Assembly: GCA_903891045.1 (NCBI GenBank)
Contig: CAITDH010000277.1
Coordinates: 1-32,434, forward strand
DNA from: an uncultured Desulfobulbaceae bacterium
GTDB lineage: Bacteria > Desulfobacterota > Desulfobulbia > Desulfobulbales > Desulfocapsaceae
Direction: 5' to 3'
DNA length: 32,434 nt
Under the pieces are notes generated by a model. The model was not told the DNA's origin, searched no databases, and worked only from the letters and a program-made list of their open reading frames with translations. Below are positions 19,064 to 28,303 of the stretch, one piece after another (the stretch's first letter is position 1; the number at the start of each line of letters is the position of its first letter). Made by a program: the position numbers and the translations under genes.

Positions 19064-20458
19064 TTACTCATCCCTTTCCTCATCAGCCAATCCATATTCT
19101 TTCAGACGATACTGAAGAGTGCGGCGCGAAATCCCTAAACGGTCGGCTGCTAAACGTCGATTACCATCAGTAGCCTGGAGGGCAATCATAATCGCCTGAC
19201 GCTCCGCCTCTTTCAGCATGCCACTTTCTGCAGGCAGAACGCCGCCCAAAGAAACAGTTGTACTCCCATTTAATTTTTTTTTATTTTCACCCTGCAAGAG
19301 TTCAGGAAGCTCCGCTCGTGTTATCTCACCCCGTGCCAGAATAACCGCCCGCTCCAGGACATTTTGCAGCTCACGAATATTACCAGGCCAGTGGTAAGTG
19401 CCCAGGGCCTTGAGTGCCGAGATAGCTATTCCCGAAACCTCTTTTCCCATACTCCGACTATGCAGACGGACAAAAAAATCAGCCAGATCATCAATAGCAT
19501 CAAGGCGATCACACAAGGAAGGCAGAGTGATAGGAAAGACATTCAAGCGATAAAAAAGGTCTTCACGAAAGCGACCGGTAACAATCTCCTGGGCCAAATC
19601 ACGATTGGTGGCGGCCAAAACCCGCACATTGGCATGGATATCCCGACTGCCTCCTACCCTCTGAAAACTGCGTTCCTGAAGGATACGCAATATTTTTGCC
19701 TGCATCGGCAGAACCATTTCACCAATCTCGTCGAGCAGGATAGTACCGCCGGCAGCCAGTTCAAATTTTCCCTGACGAGCAGTAGATGCACCGGTGAAAG
19801 CCCCCCGTTCATGGCCAAAGAGCTCACTCTCCAGCAAGTTTTCGGGGATAGCCGCACAGTTCACCGCGACAAACGGGCCACTTTTGCGAGAACTTACAAG
19901 ATGGATATAGCGGGCCAACAACTCCTTGCCAGTGCCGCTCTCACCTCCAATCAACACGGTCGCCTCGGTTGGTGCAACCTCGCCTACCAGCCAGCGCACT
20001 TTGTCCATGGCCGTACCTGCAAAAAGGATATCAAGTGGCGGCAACCCAACCATCTCAACCTCATCAAGGGCGGTTAGCCGCCGCTTGCGAATATACTCCG
20101 TAAGCAAACGATCAACCAAGGCCCGCAGGGTAGCAGGATCCTTGAGCGGCTTAGTCAGAAAATCACTGACCCCGTCTTTAATTGCCGACACCGCTTCTTC
20201 CACCGTGCCAAAGGCGGTGATCAAGACAAAGGGCGGAGCGGCAGGGTCGTTCCGACTGGCCACAAACAACTCAAGCCCTCCCATTTTTGGCATCTTAAGA
20301 TCAGACAATACCAGGTCAAAGGATTCTTGTTGCAGCTTGACCAGCCCCGCCGCACCATCCACCGCCTGGGTCACCTCATGGCCCGCATCTTCGAGAATAG
20401 CGGCAAGCAACCCCCGAAAGGTGGTATCATCTTCAACAATCAAGATGCGCCCGCTCAT
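19064..20458 (-). CDS. Sigma54-dependent NtrC-type response regulator
   Basis: Receiver (ILIVEDDTTFRGLL, LVLSDLKMP), AAA+ (GESGTGKELLARYIH, GAFTGA, ELFGHERGAFTGA), Fis-type HTH (LAADRLGISRRTLQYRLKEYGL). Confidence 0.96.
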   Translation of the reverse strand: MSGRILIVEDDTTFRGLLAAILEDAGHEVTQAVDGAAGLVKLQQESFDLVLSDLKMPKMGGLELFVASRNDPAAPPFVLITAFGTVEEAVSAIKDGVSDFLTKPLKDPATLRALVDRLLTEYIRKRRLTALDEVEMVGLPPLDILFAGTAMDKVRWLVGEVAPTEATVLIGGESGTGKELLARYIHLVSSRKSGPFVAVNCAAIPENLLESELFGHERGAFTGASTARQGKFELAAGGTILLDEIGEMVLPMQAKILRILQERSFQRVGGSRDIHANVRVLAATNRDLAQEIVTGRFREDLFYRLNVFPITLPSLCDRLDAIDDLADFFVRLHSRSMGKEVSGIAISALKALGTYHWPGNIRELQNVLERAVILARGEITRAELPELLQGENKKKLNGSTTVSLGGVLPAESGMLKEAERQAIMIALQATDGNRRLAADRLGISRRTLQYRLKEYGLADEERDE

Positions 20459-21717
20459 CTAATCTCTCCCTTGCTCTCAACCGCTATCAATCGCACTGTA
20501 AATTCCGCCCCACCTTCAACTCTGTTTTTTACCACTATACTGCCACCGCAACCATCAACAATCTTTTTACAGACCGCCAACCCTAAACCAGCACCTCGGG
20601 CTTTATTGGTCCGAAAGGGCTCAAATAATACTTTCTGCATTTCAACAGCAATACCGGGACCATTATCGGTTACCATGAGCTCCACCCATTTTCCTGCCCG
20701 TCGTCCAGAAACTATAATAACTCCAGCCTGAGAAGAGAGAGCAGATGCCTGCATGCCATTCGTGAGAAGATTAAGCACGAGCTGATGAAGACCATCCTCT
20801 GCACAAGAAACCATGAGGTCATCGGGAAGTTCGCAAACAAGCTGGATGCCCTGTTCCTTCGCCTGGGGCACCAGCAACGCCAGCACGGCCCTCACCACGG
20901 TCAAAAGTTGACATGAAGCCGCCGCTAAGGAATCAGGACGGGTATAGAGCAAGATGTCATGGGCCAATCCTTCTAAGCGTTGGGCCTCGCTGACGATCAG
21001 GGCGGCAAAGCCCCGCTCTTTGCCATCAGCCAGCCTCTCTTCCAGGAGCTGGCCATATCCCTTGATACCTGCCAGCGGGTTACGGATCTCATGGGCCAGC
21101 ACCGCCCCTACCTCCCCCAACCGCGCCAGTTCTTGCTGACGGGCAAGATGACGCTCTCGCCGCCCCTGCTGTCGTAATAACCAGATAATACTTAGACCCA
21201 GCCCCCAGCCCAGAAACAACAAAGAAAAGATGACCGTCACCCCCTGACGCGCCCGGTGTATGACAGTATCGGAGCGCCAGGTATGCAGGGCAAGACGGAG
21301 AATACAGGTCTGACCTGCGAGATGGACCGGGGTCTGAAATTCATAAACCATTTCACCGGTTCCCAACTGTATTCGCTTCTCACTCAAGCCTCCCTTGATC
21401 AAGAGAGACCGATAACGTTCATCCGTTACATCAGAACCAATGAGATTGGAATTTGTATGAAAAATGATCTTGCCATTGGCAGAAAGAATAGCCGCATACG
21501 CAATCTCAGAGGTCTGAAACGAGGCCAGCGATTTTAAGGAAGGGTCGCGGGCAGCTACACCTTCCATGGCAGTTGCCATAGTCAAGGCCAGACCACGCAA
21601 ATTCTCCTGGGCCACCGGCGCCGCCATTCGATAATTGCGAATCGCGAACCAGGAAAGGCCGCCGGTCAAAACAAGAACAGTCACAAAAATCAGAAAGAAA
21701 GCGCTAAAGCGAATCAT
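20455..21717 (-). CDS. Membrane sensor histidine kinase
   Basis: Two TM segments around a periplasmic domain; H-box VLAHEIRNPLAGIKGYGQLL; DNGPGIA and GAGLGLAVCKKIV; 4-bp overlap with the response regulator gene. Confidence 0.96.
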   Translation of the reverse strand: MIRFSAFFLIFVTVLVLTGGLSWFAIRNYRMAAPVAQENLRGLALTMATAMEGVAARDPSLKSLASFQTSEIAYAAILSANGKIIFHTNSNLIGSDVTDERYRSLLIKGGLSEKRIQLGTGEMVYEFQTPVHLAGQTCILRLALHTWRSDTVIHRARQGVTVIFSLLFLGWGLGLSIIWLLRQQGRRERHLARQQELARLGEVGAVLAHEIRNPLAGIKGYGQLLEERLADGKERGFAALIVSEAQRLEGLAHDILLYTRPDSLAAASCQLLTVVRAVLALLVPQAKEQGIQLVCELPDDLMVSCAEDGLHQLVLNLLTNGMQASALSSQAGVIIVSGRRAGKWVELMVTDNGPGIAVEMQKVLFEPFRTNKARGAGLGLAVCKKIVDGCGGSIVVKNRVEGGAEFTVRLIAVESKGEIR

Positions 21718-21747
21718 AAAAAGAGAACACCACGAAACATCCTGCGA

Positions 21748-22278
21748 TCAGACAGGATTCTTGAGGTGACAGATTATCGGCAAGTTACGGTATTGTTCAT
21801 TAAAATCAAGACCATACCCAACAAGAAATCCTTGAGGGATAGAAAAACCGCAATAATCAATCTGCACCGGATGCGTGCGGCGTTCCGCTTTATCAATCAG
21901 GGCGCAGACCTTGACTGAATTTGCCCCCTGGTCGGCAAGATGAGCCATCAACCACTGCACGGTCAGGCCGCTATCGATGATATCTTCCACCAGCAGCACG
22001 TCATATCCCTGTACCGCAATGGTGGGCGTACTGCGCAGGATAATATCTCCGGACGAAGACGCACCCTTTCCATAGGAAGAAACCTGGATAAAATCGATGG
22101 CCAGGGGGACATCAATAGCGCGGACCAAATCAGCCATAAAAACAAAAGCCCCTTTCAGAACCCCGAGTACCAGCAGATTTCCGGCCGCGTAATCACGACT
22201 GATTGCCTCCCCCAGTTGCACTATCCGCTTCTGGATGGACAAGGCATCTAAAATAATTTCCCGATCCGTATCTTCCAT
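21748..22278 (-). CDS. hpt: Hypoxanthine phosphoribosyltransferase
   Basis: LVLGVLKGAFVFMADLVRAID and VLLVEDIIDSGLT PRPP motif; IDYCGFSIPQGFLVGYGLDFNEQYRNLPII. Confidence 0.95.
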   Translation of the reverse strand: MEDTDREIILDALSIQKRIVQLGEAISRDYAAGNLLVLGVLKGAFVFMADLVRAIDVPLAIDFIQVSSYGKGASSSGDIILRSTPTIAVQGYDVLLVEDIIDSGLTVQWLMAHLADQGANSVKVCALIDKAERRTHPVQIDYCGFSIPQGFLVGYGLDFNEQYRNLPIICHLKNPV

Positions 22279-22584
22279 ACCATACTCCCTGCAATTTTCT
22301 GTTTATTCTACAAAAACCTACTTCTTTATGGTATGCCGCAAGGGCAAAGTCAAGGACTTAATGAGCATGTGCAAGCGCTACTCTCCTGTAGCAAAAAACT
22401 CCACCAAAGGCTTACTGATATCAGTTAATAATGATTTTTCCCCTGTTGACAAACAAGGCTTGTTCAAGTAGATATAAATTTCTTTTATGAAATGTATCAA
22501 TCAACGTGGTGTCAGAACTTTTTCTCTTTTCACTGCTTGAAAAAGAAAGAAGAAAAGCAAGAATTGCCAAATTAGGTTGTCAAA

Positions 22585-23157
22585 ATGGGAAAACCAGCCA
22601 GTACAAAAGCCAGTACACTTCATCCTGCTTTCAACAGCGAAGTTATTGCTGTTCCAGGCGGCGAACATCTGAACAGTTGTTTTTCGTGCGGGGCGTGCAG
22701 CGGCATATGCCCAGTCAGTCAAGCCATTCCTGAGTTTGATCCGCGAAAGATTATCCACATGATCCGCATGGGGATGAAGGATCGCTTGCTGGGCTCCGAT
22801 TTTCTCTGGTACTGTTCCGGATGTAAATCCTGCATCTTTGTCTGCCCCCAGGATGTGCGTTTTGCCGAGATCATGGGTGCCCTGGCCCAGCTGGCCCTGA
22901 AAGAAGGCTATGTCAGCGAGCAGGATCTGATTGACAAAGGCAAGGCTGCTCAGGTGGAACGGGATCTCTGTGTCGCCTGTCTCACCTGTGTCCGGGTCTG
23001 CCCCTGGTCTATTCCCATGATTGACAAACAGGGAGTGGCAGTCATTGATGTTGAGACATGCAGGGCCTGCGGGATCTGCGTTGAAGAGTGTCCAGCCCGG
23101 GCAATCAGACTAAATGAATCTGAAGATGCGCGGTTAATTGCGGCCTGCGGAGTTTAA
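22585..23157 (+). CDS. HdrC-like iron-sulfur protein with four [4Fe-4S] motifs
   Basis: CFSCGACSGICP, CSGCKSCIFVCP, CVACLTCVRVCP and CRACGICVEECP. Confidence 0.85.
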   Translation: MGKPASTKASTLHPAFNSEVIAVPGGEHLNSCFSCGACSGICPVSQAIPEFDPRKIIHMIRMGMKDRLLGSDFLWYCSGCKSCIFVCPQDVRFAEIMGALAQLALKEGYVSEQDLIDKGKAAQVERDLCVACLTCVRVCPWSIPMIDKQGVAVIDVETCRACGICVEECPARAIRLNESEDARLIAACGV

Positions 23158-23206
23158 GCAGGAGGCTACGTGCACGAAAGTCGTTGATGAAGACGAGGAA
23201 TATAAA

Positions 23207-23620
23207 ATGAGTTTTGAACCAAAAATAACCCTGTTCAGTTGTCATTATGCATCACAGCAGAGTTGTGCTGAAAAGGGAAAAGAATTGCAGCAGCTCGGTT
23301 TCCCCGCAACCATTACCTTGGTCAGGGTCCCCTGTACTGGAAAAATACAGGTGACAACCCTGTTGCAGGCCTTTGAAGACGGGGCCGATGGCGTCTATGT
23401 GGTTGGTTGTCCGGTAGATGGCTGTCACAATGTCAAGGGAAGTGTCAGGGCAGCCAAAAGGGTGGCGGCAGTAAAAAAAGCCCTGGAAGAGCTCGATGTT
23501 GAGAGTGGAAGGATTGAGATGTTCCATCTTCCCCGCGGGCTTCACCCAGAATTTGTGGCCGCTGGGGTGGCAATGGATAAAAAGATCCGTACCCTTGGCC
23601 CAAGTCCTTTTCAGAGTTGA
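23207..23620 (+). CDS. MvhD-family (hydrogenase iron-sulfur subunit) protein
   Basis: VRVPCTGKIQVTTLLQAFEDGADGVYVVGCPVDGCHNVKGSVRAAKRV. Internal Met at 23207 preferred over ORF start 23138. Confidence 0.88.
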   Translation: MSFEPKITLFSCHYASQQSCAEKGKELQQLGFPATITLVRVPCTGKIQVTTLLQAFEDGADGVYVVGCPVDGCHNVKGSVRAAKRVAAVKKALEELDVESGRIEMFHLPRGLHPEFVAAGVAMDKKIRTLGPSPFQS

Positions 23621-23638
23621 AATCAGGGAGAATAGAGG

Positions 23639-24310
23639 ATGATTGTCGCAGAACGTAAGCCGATGGCTGAAATTATAGAAATGGTAAAAGATTGCTCCAG
23701 GGTATTGGTTCTGGCCTGTCGTGGTTGCGTAACCGTCTGTTCAGCCGGCGGCGAGCGCGAGGCTGCAGCCTTGGCCTCCCTGATCCGTTTGGGCATGAAA
23801 AAACAGGGCAAGACCATCCAGGTCATTGAAGGCAGTCTGGTCAGACAGTGCGACAAGGAGTATATCGACGCCATTGACGCCTGGGATGGTCAATACGATG
23901 CCATTGTCTCCACCGCCTGTGGAGTCGGCGTCAATTTTATCGCCAACCTGCGCAAAAAGACCGTAGTCTATCCCGCACTAAACACCACCTTCTTTGGCGG
24001 ATCAACCGAGCAGGGCATCTGGACGGAACAATGCGCCGGTTGCGGTAACTGCGTTCTCCACCTCACTGGCGGACTTTGCCCTGTGGCCCGTTGCGCCAAG
24101 AGTCTGATGAACGGCCCTTGCGGCGGATCAGTGGGTGGCCGATGTGAAATCAACAAGAATACCGAATGTATCTGGCAGTCCATCCATGACCGCTTGGGTA
24201 GTTTTGGCCGCGGGTCGCAAATGGAAGCAATAGCCCCCATCCGTGACTGGTCAACAGCCGGCCATGGCGGCCCTCGAAAGACCGTCCGTGACGACCTGAC
24301 GATTTCATGA
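23639..24310 (+). CDS. MetV-like protein (methylenetetrahydrofolate reductase C-terminal-type domain)
   Basis: CAGCGNCVLHLTGGLCPVARCAKSLMNGPCGGSVGGRCEIN signature; N-terminal Cys-rich RVLVLACRGCVTVCSAGGE. Confidence 0.85.
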   Translation: MIVAERKPMAEIIEMVKDCSRVLVLACRGCVTVCSAGGEREAAALASLIRLGMKKQGKTIQVIEGSLVRQCDKEYIDAIDAWDGQYDAIVSTACGVGVNFIANLRKKTVVYPALNTTFFGGSTEQGIWTEQCAGCGNCVLHLTGGLCPVARCAKSLMNGPCGGSVGGRCEINKNTECIWQSIHDRLGSFGRGSQMEAIAPIRDWSTAGHGGPRKTVRDDLTIS

Positions 24311-24425
24311 GGTTATAAAAATACAGTCGAATACCCTCCTAGCACGAGAACACGTTAAGTAATCAGGTTTTTTCGTTCAAGAAACCAGAAATACAATTCC
24401 ACAAAACACCTCAACAGCTTTCTCT

Positions 24426-24465
24426 AAAAAAACGTTTCTGCCTACATAGGCAGAAACGTTTTTTT
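24426..24465 (+). terminator. Intrinsic terminator
   Basis: AACGTTTCTGCCT (24431-24443) / AGGCAGAAACGTT (24448-24460) perfect 13-bp stem, ACAT loop, A-run before and T-run after. Confidence 0.92.
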
Positions 24466-24693
24466 GTTTCCCGTCCTCCCATGCGGCAATCTCTCCACTT
24501 TTGGAAAAACTGATTTTTACAGCCCATAAATAAAATCAGCCTTTACCCCCTTGCAATAATCAAACTCTCATCTTACTTTCTATAAAATTAATAATAAATA
24601 CTATTCCTTATTCGGAATTTCCTTAAAAAGGATATCTGAATCAGATGTATTGAATAACTGCCATAACGGCACGATAAACAAAAGGAGTACATC

Positions 24694-26421
24694 ATGGGCC
24701 GAAGTAGAAAAAAAGACAATCTGTTGAAATACTTTATGCAAATGAAAACACTTGTTGCCCTACCTGTTCTTGGTATCATCTGCCTTTTAACTCTATCCAC
24801 GACTGCAGCCCAAGCCAAGTCTAGCATCCTCCTCTTTCTTCCCGCAATCGTCAATCATTCTCCCGCTCCTCCTGGAATAGGGACCCCGCCAAAAGGAAAT
24901 GGCCAATACACCCTCATTGCCTGGAATGAATTGGGGATGCATTGCATGGATCCCAGCTATGAAGATTTTTCGGTTCTTCCCCCTTACAACACCCTATTAG
25001 CGCAAGTTATTCGCCGTGGCGACGGACCAGCTATTATCACATCCAACATTACCGTCGAATATCGAATACTTGGAAACACCCGTTCTGATAACAAAACGAA
25101 CTTCTGGCAATATGCGCAAAAACTTTTTGGCTTGTCACAACCCCTTACCCCCAATATTGGCCTCAAAGGAAATGGCCTCAGTGGACGTATGACAGCGGCC
25201 GGAGACCATTTCGTTGCAGAGGCAATCCCACTCACCGAATATCTGGACAGCAACCTGAAAACACCTTATCCCTATCAGGTTGCTGAACTTGTGGCCAAGG
25301 ACAGCAACGGCAACATTTTAGCCAGCACCCAGACCGTTGCCCCTGTTTCCACCGAAATGAACTGTGCAGCCTGCCATAATGACAACGGTTCAGCAAATCA
25401 TGGTATTGCCACCGGCGTGGTGAAACAGAATATTCTTACACTCCATGATCAAAAGCACTCTACTACCCTCATGGCTCAACGGCCTGTGCTTTGCGCCAGT
25501 TGTCACAGTTCAAATGCCCTTGGCACTGCCGGCACAGGCATTCCTAGCCTGTCCAGTGCCATCCACGGAAGACATGCAGAAGTAGGCATTGACGATGGGA
25601 CAATGACAGGGACCTGCTATAAATGTCATCCCGGCACTCAGACAAAATGTCTGCGCGGAGCTATGTTTGCAGCAGGGAAAACCTGTTATGACTGTCACGG
25701 CAACCTCGCAGCTGTAGGAAACCCAAACCGCAAACCCTGGCTTGACGAACCTCGTTGTGATAAATGCCACGACGCGGCATACGGTGAAAACAGCGGCACG
25801 TTATATCGCTTTTCTAAGGGACACCAAGGCATCTATTGTCAGGCATGCCATGGAAGTCAGCATGCCGAATATCCTTCAACACAACCAAATGACAACATCC
25901 AGTCAATTCTTCTCCAGGGCCATGCTGGAACCGTTGATACCTGTACGGTCTGCCATATAACACAACCTTCTTTCGGTGGTCCCCATCAAGATACCATGCA
26001 CCCGATTGGCAATTCTTGGGTTAGCGGCCATCAAAGCGCCGACAAAAGTAACTGCGCCCAGTGCCATGGCACAACAAGCGCTGGTACCCCATACAGTGCG
26101 ATAAAAGTTGCAGAAACCATCAATGCGGGAGTGTATGGGATTAAAAACTGGGCGGCTGGTTATCAGGTAAGTTGCTATAGCTGTCACAATGGCCCCAATC
26201 CCATTTCTGGCATGCACCCGATTGGCCAGAGTTGGGTTAGTGGCCATCAAGGCGCTGACAAAAGTACCTGTGCCCATTGTCATGGCACAACAAGCGCTGG
26301 CACGCCATTAAGCGCAGTAAAAGTTGCAAAAACCATCAATGCAGGTGATTATGGAATTAAAAACTGGGATGCGGGCTATCAAGTCAGTTGCTGGAGCTGT
26401 CACAGTGGCCCTAATCCTTGA
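24694..26421 (+). CDS. Secreted multiheme c-type cytochrome, 11 CXXCH motifs
   Basis: CAACH, CASCH, CYKCH, CYDCH, CDKCH, CQACH, CTVCH, CAQCH, CYSCH, CAHCH, CWSCH; signal peptide LVALPVLGIICLLTLSTTAAQA. Confidence 0.93.
   Translation: MGRSRKKDNLLKYFMQMKTLVALPVLGIICLLTLSTTAAQAKSSILLFLPAIVNHSPAPPGIGTPPKGNGQYTLIAWNELGMHCMDPSYEDFSVLPPYNTLLAQVIRRGDGPAIITSNITVEYRILGNTRSDNKTNFWQYAQKLFGLSQPLTPNIGLKGNGLSGRMTAAGDHFVAEAIPLTEYLDSNLKTPYPYQVAELVAKDSNGNILASTQTVAPVSTEMNCAACHNDNGSANHGIATGVVKQNILTLHDQKHSTTLMAQRPVLCASCHSSNALGTAGTGIPSLSSAIHGRHAEVGIDDGTMTGTCYKCHPGTQTKCLRGAMFAAGKTCYDCHGNLAAVGNPNRKPWLDEPRCDKCHDAAYGENSGTLYRFSKGHQGIYCQACHGSQHAEYPSTQPNDNIQSILLQGHAGTVDTCTVCHITQPSFGGPHQDTMHPIGNSWVSGHQSADKSNCAQCHGTTSAGTPYSAIKVAETINAGVYGIKNWAAGYQVSCYSCHNGPNPISGMHPIGQSWVSGHQGADKSTCAHCHGTTSAGTPLSAVKVAKTINAGDYGIKNWDAGYQVSCWSCHSGPNP
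25996..26421 (+). repeat. In-frame tandem duplication of a di-heme unit inside the cytochrome gene
   Basis: MHPIGxSWVSGHQxADKSxCAxCHGTTSAGTPxSAxKVAxTINAGxYGIKNWxAGYQVSCxSCHxGPNP at 25996 and again at 26212 (216-bp period). Confidence 0.95.
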
Positions 26422-26459
26422 TTAAGTGATCTTGAGGTTTACCCCAAAAAAATCCCCGC

Positions 26460-26499
26460 ATATTATGAGAGAGACACAACTGTGCCTCTCTCATAATAT
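26460..26499 (+). terminator. Long hairpin downstream of the cytochrome gene (possible terminator or mRNA 3' structure)
   Basis: ATATTATGAGAGAG (26460-26473) / CTCTCTCATAATAT (26486-26499) plus inner CACA/TGTG; no strong T-run follows. Confidence 0.55.
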
Positions 26500-26512
26500 T
26501 TAGCACAGACAA

Positions 26513-26715
26513 AAGGATAAGAGGGGTAGTCGGTTAGCTCCACTTTCTTGCGAAAACTGCGTTGCCAGGCAACATTTCAACAAATATGAAATAAGTGTTA
26601 TTCCCATATATTACTGACATCACTGACATTTTTCTCACATTCAGTTTCTTCTCATGAGAAGCTTATAGAGGGATTCCGTTTCAGGTGGAGCTAACCGACT
26701 ACCCCCCAAGGATAA
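26513..26715. mobile_element. MITE-like element with target-site duplication
   Basis: AAGGATAA direct repeat at 26513-26520 and 26708-26715; interior 26521-26707 bounded by inverted repeats G(A/G)GGGGTAGTCGGTTAGCTCCAC (23 bp, 1 mismatch); no ORF inside. Confidence 0.85.
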
Positions 26716-26835
26716 TATCCCCCCGTTACAACTTCTCTTAATTCCAGTCTATTTCTCTTTCAGACCTGACAATTGATGTAAAGATGTAACTAAGGATTGG
26801 ACAGGATGGCGGCGGAACACACAGATTGACAAATC

Positions 26836-28272
26836 TTAACTGGCTTCCGTCACCTGTTCTCCGGCAGCTCCCCGGCCATAATCATCATCAAAACGGACGA
26901 TATCGTCTTCCCCCAGATAGCTGCCATTCTGCACCTCTATGAGTTCCAGGGCAATCACCCCTGGATTTTCCAACCTATGCTGGACACCGGCCGGGATATA
27001 GGTAGACTGGTTCTCATGCAGCAGAAAGACATCCTCACCATTGGTAATTCGGGCAGTTCCAGTGACAATTACCCAGTGTTCATGCCGATGATGATGCATC
27101 TGCATGGAAAGTTTTTCCCCTGGATAGACCGTTATCCGCTTGATCTGATACCGTGGCTGCTGTTCAAGGACCGTATAACTCCCCCATGGACGAAAAACCG
27201 TCCGGTGAAACCGGAATTCATCACGATGTTTTTTCTTCAGGCGGGTCACAATCTTTTTCACATCCTGGGACCGTGACAAAGGCGCCACCAGAACCGCATC
27301 CGCAGTCTCAATCACCAGCGTGTCTTCAAGGCCAACGGTTGCCACCAGCTTGCTCTCTGAACGTACCAGACAATTTTTAGTATCTTCAAGGATCACATCA
27401 CCGGTACTGACGTTCCCCTGCCCATCCTTGGTGGATATCTTCCACAAGGCCTTCCAGGAACCGATATCACTCCAGCCAAGATTTGCTGCCACCACCGCTA
27501 CCTTATCGGTTTTTTCCATCAAGGCATAATCAATGGAGTCACTAGGAGACAAGGCCATGGCCTTGCTGTCTAAGCGATAAAATTTTCCATCCCGCAAACC
27601 ATGGCGAACAGATTCGGTCATGGCCAAGAGCATCTCTGGGGCATGAATCTCCATCTCGGAACGGAAGGTCTTGATGGAAAAGGCAAACATCCCACTGTTC
27701 CAGAAGTAATTTCCACTCTCGACATAGGCCATGGCCGTGGCCAGATCAGGTTTTTCCTTAAACGAGAGGACAGAGCTACCTTCACCCCGTTCTATATACC
27801 CATAGCCAGTTTCCGGACTCTGTGGCTCAATGCCGAAGGTAACAATGGCCCCTCCAGCCGCCAGCTCCACCGCCTTCTGCACCGCCTCGATAAATGCTTC
27901 CTGACGCAGGATCAGATGATCGGCTGGCAGCACCAGCAGGATGGTATCGTCATCACTTGTCAGAGCGCAGAACTCCACGGCCGCACACACCGCCGGCGCA
28001 GTATTGCGGCCAAGGGGTTCAAGGAGGATAGAATAACTGGCGACAACGGCCAGGGCATCAATCTGACTGCGGGTAATAAAACGATGTTCCTCGCCGACTA
28101 CCACCACCGGGGCAAGAACATCCTCAAGCTGACAGACCCGCAGCACCGTGGTCTGGAGCAGGGAATTCTCATCAATCAACGGCAAAAGCTGTTTGGGATA
28201 CAGCTCCCGAGACAGAGGCCACAACCTGGACCCAGTGCCACCGGCCAGGATTACGGGCTGGATTTCATACAT
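26836..28272 (-). CDS. manC: Mannose-1-phosphate guanylyltransferase / mannose-6-phosphate isomerase
   Basis: PVILAGGTGSRLWPLSRELYPKQLLPL nucleotidyltransferase motif; C-terminal cupin RPWGSYTVLEQ, HHHRHEHWVIVTGTA. Start 28272 chosen to avoid overlapping creD. Confidence 0.94.
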   Translation of the reverse strand: MYEIQPVILAGGTGSRLWPLSRELYPKQLLPLIDENSLLQTTVLRVCQLEDVLAPVVVVGEEHRFITRSQIDALAVVASYSILLEPLGRNTAPAVCAAVEFCALTSDDDTILLVLPADHLILRQEAFIEAVQKAVELAAGGAIVTFGIEPQSPETGYGYIERGEGSSVLSFKEKPDLATAMAYVESGNYFWNSGMFAFSIKTFRSEMEIHAPEMLLAMTESVRHGLRDGKFYRLDSKAMALSPSDSIDYALMEKTDKVAVVAANLGWSDIGSWKALWKISTKDGQGNVSTGDVILEDTKNCLVRSESKLVATVGLEDTLVIETADAVLVAPLSRSQDVKKIVTRLKKKHRDEFRFHRTVFRPWGSYTVLEQQPRYQIKRITVYPGEKLSMQMHHHRHEHWVIVTGTARITNGEDVFLLHENQSTYIPAGVQHRLENPGVIALELIEVQNGSYLGEDDIVRFDDDYGRGAAGEQVTEAS

Positions 28273-28303
28273 GTTGTTTCTCCTTGGGAAAGCCTGATAA
28301 TTA

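Noticed and set aside
22751-22759. Perfect DnaA box TTATCCACA
   Set aside because: A single copy inside the HdrC-like coding sequence (encodes ..IIHM..); no cluster, so not evidence for oriC.
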